From: Streptomyces tubercidicus
Lineage (GTDB): Bacteria; Actinomycetota; Actinomycetes; Streptomycetales; Streptomycetaceae
Assembly: GCF_027497495.1 (NCBI RefSeq)
Contig: NZ_CP114205.1
Location: 3,286,001-3,350,000, forward strand
Direction: 5' to 3'
Length of the DNA stretch: 64,000 nucleotides
Positions 28,749 through 37,156 of this stretch are shown in pieces. Numbering within the stretch: the stretch's first letter is position 1; each line of letters opens with the position of its first letter. The notes below the pieces were generated by a model, which made no database searches, was not told where the DNA came from, and saw nothing but the letters and a program-made list of their open reading frames with translations. The position numbers were made by a program, and so were the translations under genes.

Positions 28749-28952
28749 TCAGCCGGCCACCCGGACCATGTCCGCCTGCGGCCCCTTCTGGCCCTGCGAG
28801 ATCTCGAACTCGACCCGCTGACCCTCCTCAAGGGTGCGGTAACCGTCCATCTGGATCGCGCTGTAGTGGACGAATACATCCGCACCACCGTCGACCGCGA
28901 TGAAGCCGTACCCCTTCTCCGCGTTGAACCACTTGACGGTGCCCTGAGCCAT
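28749..28952 (-). CDS. CspA-family cold-shock protein
   Basis: 67 residues, a single cold-shock domain: [20 protein letters not shown] contains RNP1, and DVFVHYSAI is RNP2. Nucleic-acid chaperone. AGGGGAG lies 9 nt before the ATG. Single gene between groEL2 and the moaD-like gene, an order also seen in S. coelicolor (SCO4294-SCO4296, from memory). Confidence 0.95.
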   Translation of the reverse strand: MAQGTVKWFNAEKGYGFIAVDGGADVFVHYSAIQMDGYRTLEEGQRVEFEISQGQKGPQADMVRVAG

Positions 28953-29307
28953 GCCTAACTCCCCTATTACTGGCCCTTGCGCAGGACCGCACTCCGCGGA
29001 CCCGGGTCAGACCTCACCCCGCGAAAGGCCCGTGGGGTGTGCGCCGGAACGCGTCGACCGCCGCTGAATGTATCTGCACAGATGCCCAGAGCAACAGGTC
29101 AATCGGACGAGAATTCTGACGCCGGGGAATCGGCGATATGCGGCGAAATCCCGGTTCTCCAGGGCAAGTCGGGCCGGGCATAGCTCACCTAGGCGACAAA
29201 TACCGCCCACACTTTGGCCACAACTGATCGCGAACACATATGCGTTCGGCACGCGCACGGTGATATGCGGAGGGGGATCACCCCAATGGTATCTCCTTTC
29301 ACAACAC
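28953..29307. other. Long intergenic leader region before the cold-shock gene
   Basis: About 355 bp without a gene, less GC-rich than the surroundings. It must hold the promoter and probably a long 5' leader for the leftward cspA-like gene, as cold-shock mRNAs often have, but I cannot define a promoter or structure with confidence. Confidence 0.4.
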
Positions 29308-29347
29308 GGAATTGCCCCGTCCGCTTTCCGGCGGACGGGGCAATTCC
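29308..29347 (-). terminator. Terminator of the thrC-moaD operon
   Basis: Perfect 17-bp arms (29308-29324 with 29331-29347) and loop TTTCCG, 28 bp past the stop of the MoaD/ThiS-like gene. Confidence 0.8.
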
Positions 29348-29375
29348 GGTCATGAACGAGAAGAGTTGGCGCAAA

Positions 29376-29654
29376 TCAGCAGCCGCCGGCCACCGCCGGG
29401 ATGATCGAGATGCCCGCACCGTCCGGGGTGGGCGTCTCCAGACCCTGCTCGAAGCGGACATCGTCGTCGTTGACGTAGACGTTCACGAAGCGGCGCAGCT
29501 TGCCGGCGTCGTCCAGCACACGGGCGGCGATGCCCTGGTGGTTCTGCTCCAGGTCGGCGATCACCTCGGAGAGGGTCGCGCCCTCGGCGGGGACCTCGGC
29601 CTGGCCACCGGTGTACGTGCGGAGGATGGTGGGGATGCGGACCTTGACGCTCAT
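29376..29654 (-). CDS. MoaD/ThiS-like sulfur-carrier protein ending Gly-Gly-Cys
   Basis: 92-residue ubiquitin-fold sulfur carrier, close in pattern to mycobacterial CysO (VRIPTILRTYTGGQ, then FVNVYVNDDDVRF and IIPAVAGG). Such proteins carry sulfide as a thiocarboxylate on a C-terminal Gly-Gly. Here one extra Cys codon follows the diglycine, so a peptidase must trim it before activation, unless the encoded Gly-Cys bond is itself meaningful. GGAAGG lies before ATG 29654. Second gene after thrC (82-nt gap) and under the same SAM riboswitch. Confidence 0.88.
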   Translation of the reverse strand: MSVKVRIPTILRTYTGGQAEVPAEGATLSEVIADLEQNHQGIAARVLDDAGKLRRFVNVYVNDDDVRFEQGLETPTPDGAGISIIPAVAGGC

Positions 29655-29736
29655 GGTTCTGCCTTCCAGGGGTACGGAGTACGAGTTCGGGCGGGGGCGC
29701 GGCCTCGTCCGCCGGACGGTGGACGGGCCGGCGGCC

Positions 29737-31020
29737 TCAGCGGGCCAGACCGGCCGCGCGGAACGCGTCCAGGTTCGGACGGATCGTGGCCGTGGGCCCG
29801 GATGTCGGGGCGACCGCGTCCAGTGTCTTGAGGCCGTCACCGGTGTTCAGGACGACGGTGGTCAGGGACGGGTCGAGCAGACCCTCCTCGATCAGCTTCT
29901 TGGTCACGCCGACGGTCACACCACCCGCGGTCTCCGCGAAGATCCCTTCCGTCCTGGCCAGCAGCTTGATCGCGTCCACGACCTGGGCGTCGTTGACATC
30001 CTCCACGGCACCGCCCGTACGGCGCGCGATGTCGAGCACATACGGCCCGTCGGCCGGGTTCCCGATCGCCAGCGACTTGGCGATGGTGTCCGGCTTCTGC
30101 GGGCGTACGACGTCGTGCCCGGCCTTGAAGGCGGTGGACACCGGCGAGCAGCCCTCCGCCTGGGCGCCGAAGATCTTGTACGGCTTGTCCTCGACGAGGC
30201 CGAGCGCGATCAGCTCCTTGAGCCCCTTGTCGATCTTCGTCAGCTGCGAGCCGGACGCGATCGGGATGACGATCTGGTCCGGGAGCCGCCAGCCCAGCTG
30301 CTCGCAGATCTCGTACGCCAGCGTCTTGGAACCCTCGCCGTAGTAGGGCCGCAGATTGACGTTGACGAAGCCCCAGCCCTCGCCGAGCGGGTCGCCGATG
30401 AGCTCCGAGCAGAAGCGGTTGACGTCGTCGTAGTTGCCCTCGATGCCGACCAGGTCACCGCCGTAGACCGCGGCCATCACGACCTTGCCGGCCTCCAGGT
30501 CGTGCGGGATGAACACACACGACTCGAAACCGGCGCGGCGGGCGGCGGCGCCGACGGCACCGGCGAGGTTGCCGGTGGAGGAGCAGGACAGGGTGGTGAA
30601 GCCGAAGGCGCGGGCGGCCTCGACGGCGATGGCCACGACGCGGTCCTTGAAGGAGTGCGTCGGGTTGCCGGAGTCGTCCTTGACGTACAGCCCGCCGGTG
30701 ACACCCAGCTCGGCGGCGAGTCGGTCGGCCTTGACGAGCTTGGTGAAGCCGGGGTTCAGGTTGGGCTTGTCGGCCACGTCGGTGGGGACGGGCAGCAGCG
30801 GGGCGTAGCGCCAGATGTTGTCCGGACCGGCCTCGATCTGCTTCCGAAGGCTCTCGGGGTCGCCGCTCGGCAGGTCGTAGGCGACTTCGAGCGGCCCGAA
30901 ACATTCCTGGCACGCGAAGATCGGGCCGAGCGGGAAGCGCTGTCCGCACTCGCGGCAGGACAGGGCTGCGGCGGGGCCCAGAGCGACGGTGGGGGTGTTT
31001 TCGGTGACTTGCACAGCCAT
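29737..31020 (-). CDS. thrC: Threonine synthase paralogue (PLP enzyme)
   Basis: 427 residues. An N-terminal zinc ribbon (Cys22, 25, 37, 40; LSCRECG and CQECFGPLEV) precedes the fold-II PLP domain with Lys125 in SGNPTHSFKDR and the phosphate-binding STGNLAGAVGAA. The family converts O-phosphohomoserine to threonine. This copy is not with hom or thrB. Instead it precedes a sulfur carrier and follows a SAM riboswitch, so it may act on O-phosphohomoserine in a sulfur reaction (inference). ATG 31020 is preferred; the frame extends 16 codons upstream into the riboswitch. Confidence 0.88.
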   Translation of the reverse strand: MAVQVTENTPTVALGPAAALSCRECGQRFPLGPIFACQECFGPLEVAYDLPSGDPESLRKQIEAGPDNIWRYAPLLPVPTDVADKPNLNPGFTKLVKADRLAAELGVTGGLYVKDDSGNPTHSFKDRVVAIAVEAARAFGFTTLSCSSTGNLAGAVGAAARRAGFESCVFIPHDLEAGKVVMAAVYGGDLVGIEGNYDDVNRFCSELIGDPLGEGWGFVNVNLRPYYGEGSKTLAYEICEQLGWRLPDQIVIPIASGSQLTKIDKGLKELIALGLVEDKPYKIFGAQAEGCSPVSTAFKAGHDVVRPQKPDTIAKSLAIGNPADGPYVLDIARRTGGAVEDVNDAQVVDAIKLLARTEGIFAETAGGVTVGVTKKLIEEGLLDPSLTTVVLNTGDGLKTLDAVAPTSGPTATIRPNLDAFRAAGLAR

Positions 31021-31039
31021 GGAGGCGAGGCCCTTTCTC

Positions 31040-31196
31040 CTCATCTTCCTCGCGGCGAATCTCGCCACGAGACGGATTTGGCACCTTCCCTAGCCGGGAG
31101 CCTCACGCGCGCGGGACATCAGCGTCCTGGCGGCAAGACCGGCTGGAGGGTTGCCGGGGCTTCAACGGGCCGTATCCCTCTGCCCCTCTGGATGAG
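31040..31196 (-). promoter_or_regulatory. SAM riboswitch (SAM-I/IV clan)
   Basis: On the minus strand the leader reads CTCATCCAGAGGGGCAGAGG, then GATGAAG-like GTTGAAGCCCCGGCAACC, GGAAGGTGCCAAATCCGTC and finally GAAGATGAGGAG. P1 pairs CTCATC (31196-31191) with GATGAG near 31045-31040, and the conserved AGAGGG core and GGTGCCAA junction are present. P1 closes ~20 nt before the thrC start, next to the ribosome binding region, which suggests control of translation initiation. I cannot separate SAM-I from SAM-IV by eye. Confidence 0.85.
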
Positions 31197-31370
31197 CGGT
31201 ATGGCGCTGGGCCGAAACCCAGGCGTTTGTGGCGCGGGGACCCCGACATGCGACGGTCATCCGCGTTGTTCAAGACTGTAACCGAAGGCACTGACAGTTG
31301 AGATAGTCGTCCGAACCGCGAGATGGATCACACAGACCGCCGTTCGGGCGGCGACCGAGGAGTCGTAGAC

Positions 31371-32333
31371 GTGCTGGAAGAGGTCGAGGGCTGGCTGAGC
31401 AGCCATTCCTGGTCCGCCGCTGACCGCCCGCTGGGACAGCTGCTGGAAGCGAAGCGCCAGACGGGCCGTACGGTCAGCGTGGTGCTGCCCGCGCTCGACG
31501 AGGAGGCCACGGTCGGGGCGATCGTGGCGGTGATCCGTGCCGAGCTGATGACCGGGGCCGTCCCGCTCGTCGACGAGCTGGTGGTGCTGGACTCCGGCTC
31601 CACCGACCGGACCGCCGAGGTCGCGGCGGCGGCCGGCGCCCGGGTCGTGCCCCGCGACAGCGTGCTGCCCCGGCTGCCCGCGCTGCCCGGTAAGGGCGAG
31701 GTGCTCTGGCGCTCCCTCCTGGCCACGACCGGCGACCTGATCTGCTTCATCGACGCCGACCTGCGCGAATTCTCCGCCGCCTTCGTCTCCGGGATCATCG
31801 GCCCGCTGCTGACCGATCCGGACATCCAGTTCGTGAAGGCGATGTACGACCGCCCGCTGGAGACCGCCGGCGAGGGCGCCGGGGCCGGCCAGGGCGGCCG
31901 GGTGACCGAGCTGGTCGCCCGCCCCCTCCTCAATCTCCACTGGCCGCAGCTGGCCGGTTTCGTCCAGCCCCTGGGCGGCGAGTACGCGGCCCGCCGCTCC
32001 CTCCTGGAGCGGCTGCCGTTCCCGGTCGGCTACGGGGTGGAGCTCGGCCTGCTCGTCGACGCCCTGCACACCGTCGGCCTCGACGCCCTCGCCCAGGTGG
32101 ACGTCGGCGTCCGTAAACACCGCCACCAGGACGGCCAGGCCCTCGGCCGGATGGCCGCCGCCATCTACCGCACCGCCCAACTCCGCCTGACCCGCGGCCA
32201 CTTGGTCCGCCCCCGCCTCACCCAGTTCGACCGCGGCACCGAGGGCTTCGTCCCCCGCACCACGGACGTCGACACCGAGGAACGCCCCCCAATGGCCGAA
32301 ATCCCGGAATACGCGAAGCGCCGGGCGGCGTGA
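31371..32333 (+). CDS. gpgS: Glucosyl-3-phosphoglycerate synthase
   Basis: 320 residues from GTG 31371, which has GAGGAG 9 nt upstream (ATG 31323 is an alternative). GT-A fold: SVVLPALDEEATV, VLDSGSTDRT and the metal-binding CFIDADL match mycobacterial GpgS, as does GRVTELVARPLL with QPLGGEYA. It transfers glucose from a nucleotide sugar to 3-phosphoglycerate, the first step to glucosylglycerate, an osmolyte and methylglucose-lipopolysaccharide primer. Neighbouring otsA/otsB support a compatible-solute cluster. Divergent from the SAM riboswitch. Confidence 0.88.
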   Translation: MLEEVEGWLSSHSWSAADRPLGQLLEAKRQTGRTVSVVLPALDEEATVGAIVAVIRAELMTGAVPLVDELVVLDSGSTDRTAEVAAAAGARVVPRDSVLPRLPALPGKGEVLWRSLLATTGDLICFIDADLREFSAAFVSGIIGPLLTDPDIQFVKAMYDRPLETAGEGAGAGQGGRVTELVARPLLNLHWPQLAGFVQPLGGEYAARRSLLERLPFPVGYGVELGLLVDALHTVGLDALAQVDVGVRKHRHQDGQALGRMAAAIYRTAQLRLTRGHLVRPRLTQFDRGTEGFVPRTTDVDTEERPPMAEIPEYAKRRAA

Positions 32334-32417
32334 GCAGACCCGGCGCCGCTCCCCCGCCCGCGTTCCTTGACCGCTTCCGTGCGTTTGCGCGGATCTGTGG
32401 CGGGTTACTTTCGCGAC

Positions 32418-33944
32418 ATGGTCTCCGAGAGCAGTGCGGTGCAGGCAGGTGCTGAGGTTCTGGTCGCGTCGAATCGTGGGCCGGTGTCGTACGGCCTGGG
32501 GGAGGACGGGGCGCTGACCGCCCAGCGGGGTGGTGGGGGGCTGGTGTCCGGGTTGTCGGCCATTGGGCCCGAGACGGATGCGGTGTGGGTGTGTGCCGCG
32601 CTCGGTGAGGGGGACCGGGAGGCGGTGCGGCGGACGGGGGGCGTGCTGGAGCCGGGGGATACGGGGGGCCAGCGGGTGCGGATGCTGGATATTCCGGCCG
32701 AGGTGCATGCCGCCGCCTACAACGGCATTGCGAACTCGGTGCTGTGGTTCGTCCATCACATGCTCTATCAGACGCCGCTGGAGCCGGTCTTCGATGCCGG
32801 GTTCCGGGCTCAGTGGGCGGCGTACGAGGCGTACAACGCGGCCTTCGCCGAGGCGCTGGCCGACGGGGCGGCGCCCGGTGCGGCCGTGCTCGTGCAGGAC
32901 TACCACCTGGCGCTGGTGCCCGGCATGCTCCGTGAGCGCCGCCCCGACCTGCGTATCGCGCACTTCTCCCACACCCCGTGGGCCCCCGCCGAGTACTTCG
33001 CGATGCTCCCCGACGACATCCAGCGGCAGCTGGCGCTGGGCATTCTCGGTGCCGACCGGGCGAACTTCCTCACCCGGCGGTGGGCCGACAACTTCCTGGC
33101 CTGCGCCGAGACCGGGCTGGGCGGGCAGTGCGAGCGGGTACGGCCGGGGGACGGGGAGCCCGGCATCGTCGCACTGGTACCGGAACGCACGACGCGTACG
33201 ACCGCGATCGGTGTGCACGGCCTCGGCGCCGACGCCGCGTTCCTGCGTGAGCGCGCGCACCGCCCCGACGTCGAGGAGCGGATGGCGGCGCTGCGCACAG
33301 AGATCGGCGGGCCGGAGCGGAAGATCATCGTCCGGGTGGACCGCACCGAACTCTCCAAGAACATCGTGCGCGGCCTGCTCGCCTACCGGCAGCTTCTCGC
33401 CGACCACCCCGAGTGGCGCGAGCGGGTGGTGCATCTCGCCTTCGCCTACCCGTCCCGTCAGGATCTCGCCGTCTACCGCGATTACACGGCCGAGGTCGAG
33501 CGGGTCGCCGAGGCCATCAACACCGATTACGGAACGGCCAGTTGGCTGCCCGTCGTACTGCACGTCAAAGACGATTTCGCCCGCTCGCTCGCCGCCTACC
33601 GGCTCGCGGACGTGGCACTCGTCAACCCGATCAGGGACGGGATGAACCTGGTCGCCAAGGAGATCCCGGTGGTGTCGGACGCCGGCTGCGCGCTGGTGCT
33701 GTCGCGGGAGGCGGGCGCGCACGAGGAACTCGGCGCGGATTCCCTGACCGTCAATCCGTACGACGTTGTCGGGACCGCCGAGGCGCTGCACGAGGCGCTG
33801 TCGATGGACGACGCCGAGCGCGCGGCCCGCACCGAACGGCTGGCCGCGGCGGCCACGGCGCTGCCGCCCGCCCGGTGGTTCCTGGAGCAGCTGGAGGCGC
33901 TGCGGGGAGAGAGCGCGGGGGAGGCCGGGCCGCCGTCCGCATGA
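32418..33944 (+). CDS. otsA: Trehalose-6-phosphate synthase
   Basis: 508 residues, GT20 family. Joins a nucleotide-activated glucose to glucose 6-phosphate. Motifs seen: VLVASNRGPVSYG at the N-terminus, LVQDYHLALVPGMLR, and the donor-site RDGMNLVAKEI. ATG 32418 is preferred because homology begins with ASNRGP shortly after; the frame opens 17 codons upstream. No good ribosome binding site is visible. The partner phosphatase otsB is convergent downstream. Confidence 0.93.
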   Translation: MVSESSAVQAGAEVLVASNRGPVSYGLGEDGALTAQRGGGGLVSGLSAIGPETDAVWVCAALGEGDREAVRRTGGVLEPGDTGGQRVRMLDIPAEVHAAAYNGIANSVLWFVHHMLYQTPLEPVFDAGFRAQWAAYEAYNAAFAEALADGAAPGAAVLVQDYHLALVPGMLRERRPDLRIAHFSHTPWAPAEYFAMLPDDIQRQLALGILGADRANFLTRRWADNFLACAETGLGGQCERVRPGDGEPGIVALVPERTTRTTAIGVHGLGADAAFLRERAHRPDVEERMAALRTEIGGPERKIIVRVDRTELSKNIVRGLLAYRQLLADHPEWRERVVHLAFAYPSRQDLAVYRDYTAEVERVAEAINTDYGTASWLPVVLHVKDDFARSLAAYRLADVALVNPIRDGMNLVAKEIPVVSDAGCALVLSREAGAHEELGADSLTVNPYDVVGTAEALHEALSMDDAERAARTERLAAAATALPPARWFLEQLEALRGESAGEAGPPSA

Positions 33945-34003
33945 GCCGGGGAAGGGGCGCCCGGCGTCGCGCCGCCCGGCTGCCCTTGTGCCCGGCCCCG
34001 GAA

Positions 34004-34048
34004 GTCGTCTGCGTCGTCTGTGCCGTCTGTGCCGTCTGTGCCGTCTGC
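34004..34048. repeat. Five 9-bp tandem repeats between otsA and otsB
   Basis: Units GTCGTCTGC, GTCGTCTGT, GCCGTCTGT (twice) and GCCGTCTGC run head to tail immediately 3' of the leftward otsB stop. No hairpin terminator is apparent between these convergent genes. Confidence 0.85.
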
Positions 34049-34050
34049 GC

Positions 34051-34962
34051 CTATGGGGTGGTCGACCCGCTGTCGTCCAGCCGGTCCGCCAGGGCGCCGA
34101 GCAGGCCGACGACTCCGGACGGGCCGTCGACGACCAGGTCGGCGCGGTCGGCCAGTTCGGTGACCTCGTTGCTGCCGCTGCATACCAGGAGGCCGGTCAG
34201 GCCGTCGGAGCGGAGCTTTTCGACGGCGGCGAAGGCGGCCAGGTCGCCGAGGTCGTCACCGGCGTAGAGGACGGTGGTGGCGCCGGTCTCGCGGACCCAT
34301 TCGGCGAGGGCGACGCCCTTGTCCATACCGGGCGGGCGGAGTTCGAGGACGAGGCGGCCCGGTTCGACGATCAGGCCGTGGCGTTCGGCGAGCGCGCTGA
34401 GCGGGCCGCGCAGCTGGTCGAAGGCGTCCTGGGGGTCGGTGGCGCGGCGGGTGTGCACGGCGATGGCGCGGCCGCCCTTGCGCTCGATGGCGGTCTCGAT
34501 CCATGTGCCGTGCCAGACGCCGGAGGCGTCCAGGACGCCGGGGAGTTCGGCCTGTATGGCGGCGACGCCTGGGTGCGGGGCGGGGGCGTGGAGGGTGCCG
34601 GTGGCGGCCTCCCAGCGTTCGGCGCCGTAGTGGCCGAGGACCGTGAGGTGGTCCAGACCGGGTACGTCCGCGAAGCCGCCGAGGCGGACCGCGACGGTGG
34701 CGGGGCGGCCGGTGATCACCGTGGCGGCGCGCAGCCGGGGCACCAGGCGGCCGAGGGCGGCGACGGCGCCCTCATGGGCGCGGGCCTTCTCCGGGTCGGG
34801 GACGATCTCGGCGAGGGTGCCGTCGAAGTCGAGGGCGATGACGGCGCGTTCCGGGTGCGCCAGCAGTGCGGCGAGGCCGTCGCGGCCGGCGGGGGTGTGC
34901 GGGGTCGGCACGGATCCGGGGGTCGGCTGGGAAGGCGACGCGGCGTTCGGGGGTCTGCCCAT
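34051..34962 (-). CDS. otsB: Trehalose-6-phosphate phosphatase
   Basis: 303-residue HAD phosphatase that dephosphorylates trehalose 6-phosphate. HAD motif I is LDFDGTLAEI (residues ~44-53), motif II VITGRPATVA, and motif IV YAGDDLGDLAAF. Residues 1-35 are Pro-rich and probably unstructured; ATG 34962 begins the frame, but a later start is possible. Convergent with otsA rather than in an operon with it. Confidence 0.9.
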   Translation of the reverse strand: MGRPPNAASPSQPTPGSVPTPHTPAGRDGLAALLAHPERAVIALDFDGTLAEIVPDPEKARAHEGAVAALGRLVPRLRAATVITGRPATVAVRLGGFADVPGLDHLTVLGHYGAERWEAATGTLHAPAPHPGVAAIQAELPGVLDASGVWHGTWIETAIERKGGRAIAVHTRRATDPQDAFDQLRGPLSALAERHGLIVEPGRLVLELRPPGMDKGVALAEWVRETGATTVLYAGDDLGDLAAFAAVEKLRSDGLTGLLVCSGSNEVTELADRADLVVDGPSGVVGLLGALADRLDDSGSTTP

Positions 34963-35201
34963 GGCGCCGACCCTACCGGCGCGGGGCGGGCGCTGTGGGG
35001 TAGCTCCGGCGACAGTCGGGGGTGTACGGGCGCATGGGGGCGGCGGGCGGGGCGCCTGGGGCGGTGGTGGGCGGGGCGCCCGGGACGGTGGTAGACGGGG
35101 CGTCCGGGGCAGCGGCCGAGGCCCCGGGTCAGCGACGGCCGAGGCGGCGCCGGATCGGCGACGACCGCGACGACCGGTTCACCGCCGCCGAGCCACCCAC
35201 G

Positions 35202-35537
35202 TCACCGCCGCGCCCGCCGCGCCTCCCGTATGCGGCGCAGGCGGTTGACGGTGACCGGGTCATGGGCGAGCGCGCTGGGGTCGTCCAGCAGGGCGTTGAG
35301 GAGTTGGTAGTAGCGGGTCGGGGAGATGCCGAGCTGTTCGCGGATGGCGCGCTCCTTGGGGCCGGGGCCCGGCCAGGAGCGGCGCTCGACGGCGAGCACC
35401 GCCTCGTCCCGGGCCGAAAGCCCCGGGGCACGCTCGACGGCCCCGGGCTCGTCGCCCGGCGCGGCGGCCGCACCCCCGGAACCACCCGAGCCGTCCGGAG
35501 CGCCGGAACCGCCCGCACCCGTCATCCCGTCCCTCAT
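35202..35537 (-). CDS. DUF3263 family protein
   Basis: About 111 residues. The C-terminal ~70 residues are the DUF3263 domain: LSARDEAVLAVERRSWPGPGPKERAIREQLGISPTRYYQLLN resembles a helix-turn-helix and may bind DNA. The first ~40 residues are Gly/Ala-rich. ATG 35537, or ATG 35525 with AGGGACGGG upstream, are both possible starts. Function unknown. Confidence 0.75.
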   Translation of the reverse strand: MRDGMTGAGGSGAPDGSGGSGGAAAAPGDEPGAVERAPGLSARDEAVLAVERRSWPGPGPKERAIREQLGISPTRYYQLLNALLDDPSALAHDPVTVNRLRRIREARRARR

Positions 35538-35654
35538 CACGCTTCCACGATAAGCGCACGGTCGGACAACGCCCGGCCCGTCACCCCGGCCGCCTCGCGC
35601 CTACGCGCCTCCGCGCCGTCCGTACCCTCGCCGGCACCCTGCACCGACACCCCG

Positions 35655-36920
35655 TCATTCGCCGACGTTATCCGTGGCGTCCGCCGTGTTCTGGATGTCG
35701 GTGAGCACGCCGGCCGGGTTGCCGCGCGGGCCGACCGCGGCGCCCATCTTGGCCTTGACGGTCTTGGAGACCAGCGGCCAGGAGGTCTTGTCCGCCGGGT
35801 AGAACTCGGCGCTGGCGAGCTGCTGGAGGGAGCCGTGGAACTTGGCGTACTTGTCGTCGGCCAGCATCGCGTGGGAGGCGGAGCTGGTGACCGGCAGCAG
35901 GCTGTACTCCCCGGAGAACTTCTCGACGTTCTTCTTGCTGTAGACGAAGTCGAGGAACTTGCCGGCCTGGGTGCGGTGGCCGCCCTGCTTGAAGGCCATC
36001 ATCCAGTCGGCGACGCCCATGGTGGCCTTGGCCTTCCCGTGGGCGCCGGGCAGCTCGACGGTGCCGTAGTCGATGCCCTTGGCCGCGGCCTGCTTCATCA
36101 GGGTGGGGTGGCCGTTGAGCATGCCGACCTTGCCGTCCGAGAAGGCCGCGAAGGCGTCCTCGCGGTTGAGCTTGGCGGGGTCGGTGCCGGTCAGGCCCTT
36201 GCCGACGAGGTTCTCCTTCAGCCACTTGAAGGTCTTGACGTTCTCCGGCGAGTCGATCGTGTACTTGCCGATGCTGTCGGTGTAGCCGCCGCCACCGCTG
36301 AGCATCCACTGCATCGTCTCGGCCTGGGTCTCCTCCGGGCCGAGCGGCAGCGCGAAGGGCATCTTGACGCCGTGCGCCTTCAGCAGCTGGGCGTCGGCGG
36401 CGATGTCGTCCCAGCTCTGCGGCGGGCTGGTGATGCCGGCCTCGCTGAACAGCTTCTTGTTGTAGAAGAGCCGCCGGGTGCTGGCGCCGAACGGCATCCC
36501 GTACTGGATCCGCTTGTATTCACCGGCCTCCGCGAGGGAGGGGGTGAAGTCGCCCTGGGTGGGGATGGAGAGCAGCTGGTCGGCGCTGTAGAGCTGGCCC
36601 TTGGCCGCGTAGTCGGCGTAGGCGCCGATCTGGGCGAGGTCCGGGGCGTGGCCCTCCTTGACCAGGTCGGCGACCTTCTTGTCGACGTCGGTCCAGCTGT
36701 AGACGTCGACATCGACCTTGATGCCGGGGTTCTTCTTCTCGAAGGCGCGGGCCAGCTCGTCCCAGTAGTGCTGGGAGCTGTTGGAATGGCTGTCGCCGTA
36801 GTCCGCCGCGATCAGTTTGAGAGTGACGTCGTCGCTACCGGAGCCGCTGCCGCAGCCGGTGAGAGTCAGTGTCATGGTGGTGGCGATTGCCGCCGCCAGG
36901 CTCAAGTACCGCCGCTGCAC
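35655..36920 (-). CDS. Sugar ABC transporter substrate-binding lipoprotein
   Basis: 421 residues. Lipobox LTGC puts the lipid-bearing Cys at residue 23. The mature part is a family-1 solute-binding protein (WDELARAFEKKNPGIKVDVDVYSW; YGMPFGASTRRLFYNKKLF), the type that binds oligosaccharides or aminosugars. No permease genes adjoin, so it is an orphan; MsiK at 61.4 kb could energise its transporter. GTG 36920 has AAGGCGGA upstream. Divergent from nagK across a region with two DasR-like sites. Confidence 0.88.
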   Translation of the reverse strand: MQRRYLSLAAAIATTMTLTLTGCGSGSGSDDVTLKLIAADYGDSHSNSSQHYWDELARAFEKKNPGIKVDVDVYSWTDVDKKVADLVKEGHAPDLAQIGAYADYAAKGQLYSADQLLSIPTQGDFTPSLAEAGEYKRIQYGMPFGASTRRLFYNKKLFSEAGITSPPQSWDDIAADAQLLKAHGVKMPFALPLGPEETQAETMQWMLSGGGGYTDSIGKYTIDSPENVKTFKWLKENLVGKGLTGTDPAKLNREDAFAAFSDGKVGMLNGHPTLMKQAAAKGIDYGTVELPGAHGKAKATMGVADWMMAFKQGGHRTQAGKFLDFVYSKKNVEKFSGEYSLLPVTSSASHAMLADDKYAKFHGSLQQLASAEFYPADKTSWPLVSKTVKAKMGAAVGPRGNPAGVLTDIQNTADATDNVGE

Positions 36921-37030
36921 TGCTGTTCCGCCTTTTGCTGTGAAGATCCGTGCTTTTCGGGATTGCCCCGGCCGCCTCAGGGGTCGCCGTCGAACGGCAT
37001 GAACAGCGAGTCTCCCCCGCGCCCTTTATA

Positions 37031-37042
37031 AGGTCTACACCA
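37031..37042. promoter_or_regulatory. DasR-like half-conserved dre site (binding-protein side)
   Basis: AGGTCTACACCA matches 10 of 12 core positions of TGGTCTAGACCA. It lies ~115 nt before the leftward binding-protein gene and just beyond a TATAAAGG stretch on that strand. Confidence 0.45.
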
Positions 37043-37113
37043 CCCCCCTCTTCGCTCCGGAACCGGCCCGGCACTGTCCCGACCACCGCACATCCGGCCC
37101 GATCGCTCCGGTG

Positions 37114-37129
37114 AGTGGACTAGACCTTT
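37114..37129. promoter_or_regulatory. DasR-like dre site upstream of nagK
   Basis: AGTGGACTAGACCTTT matches 13 of 16 positions of ASTGGTCTAGACCAST. It is centred ~35 nt before the nagK start. The S. coelicolor nagKA promoter is an established DasR target, which supports this reading. Confidence 0.6.
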
Positions 37130-37156
37130 CCGCCCGGATCGCGCAAAACTGTTCCC

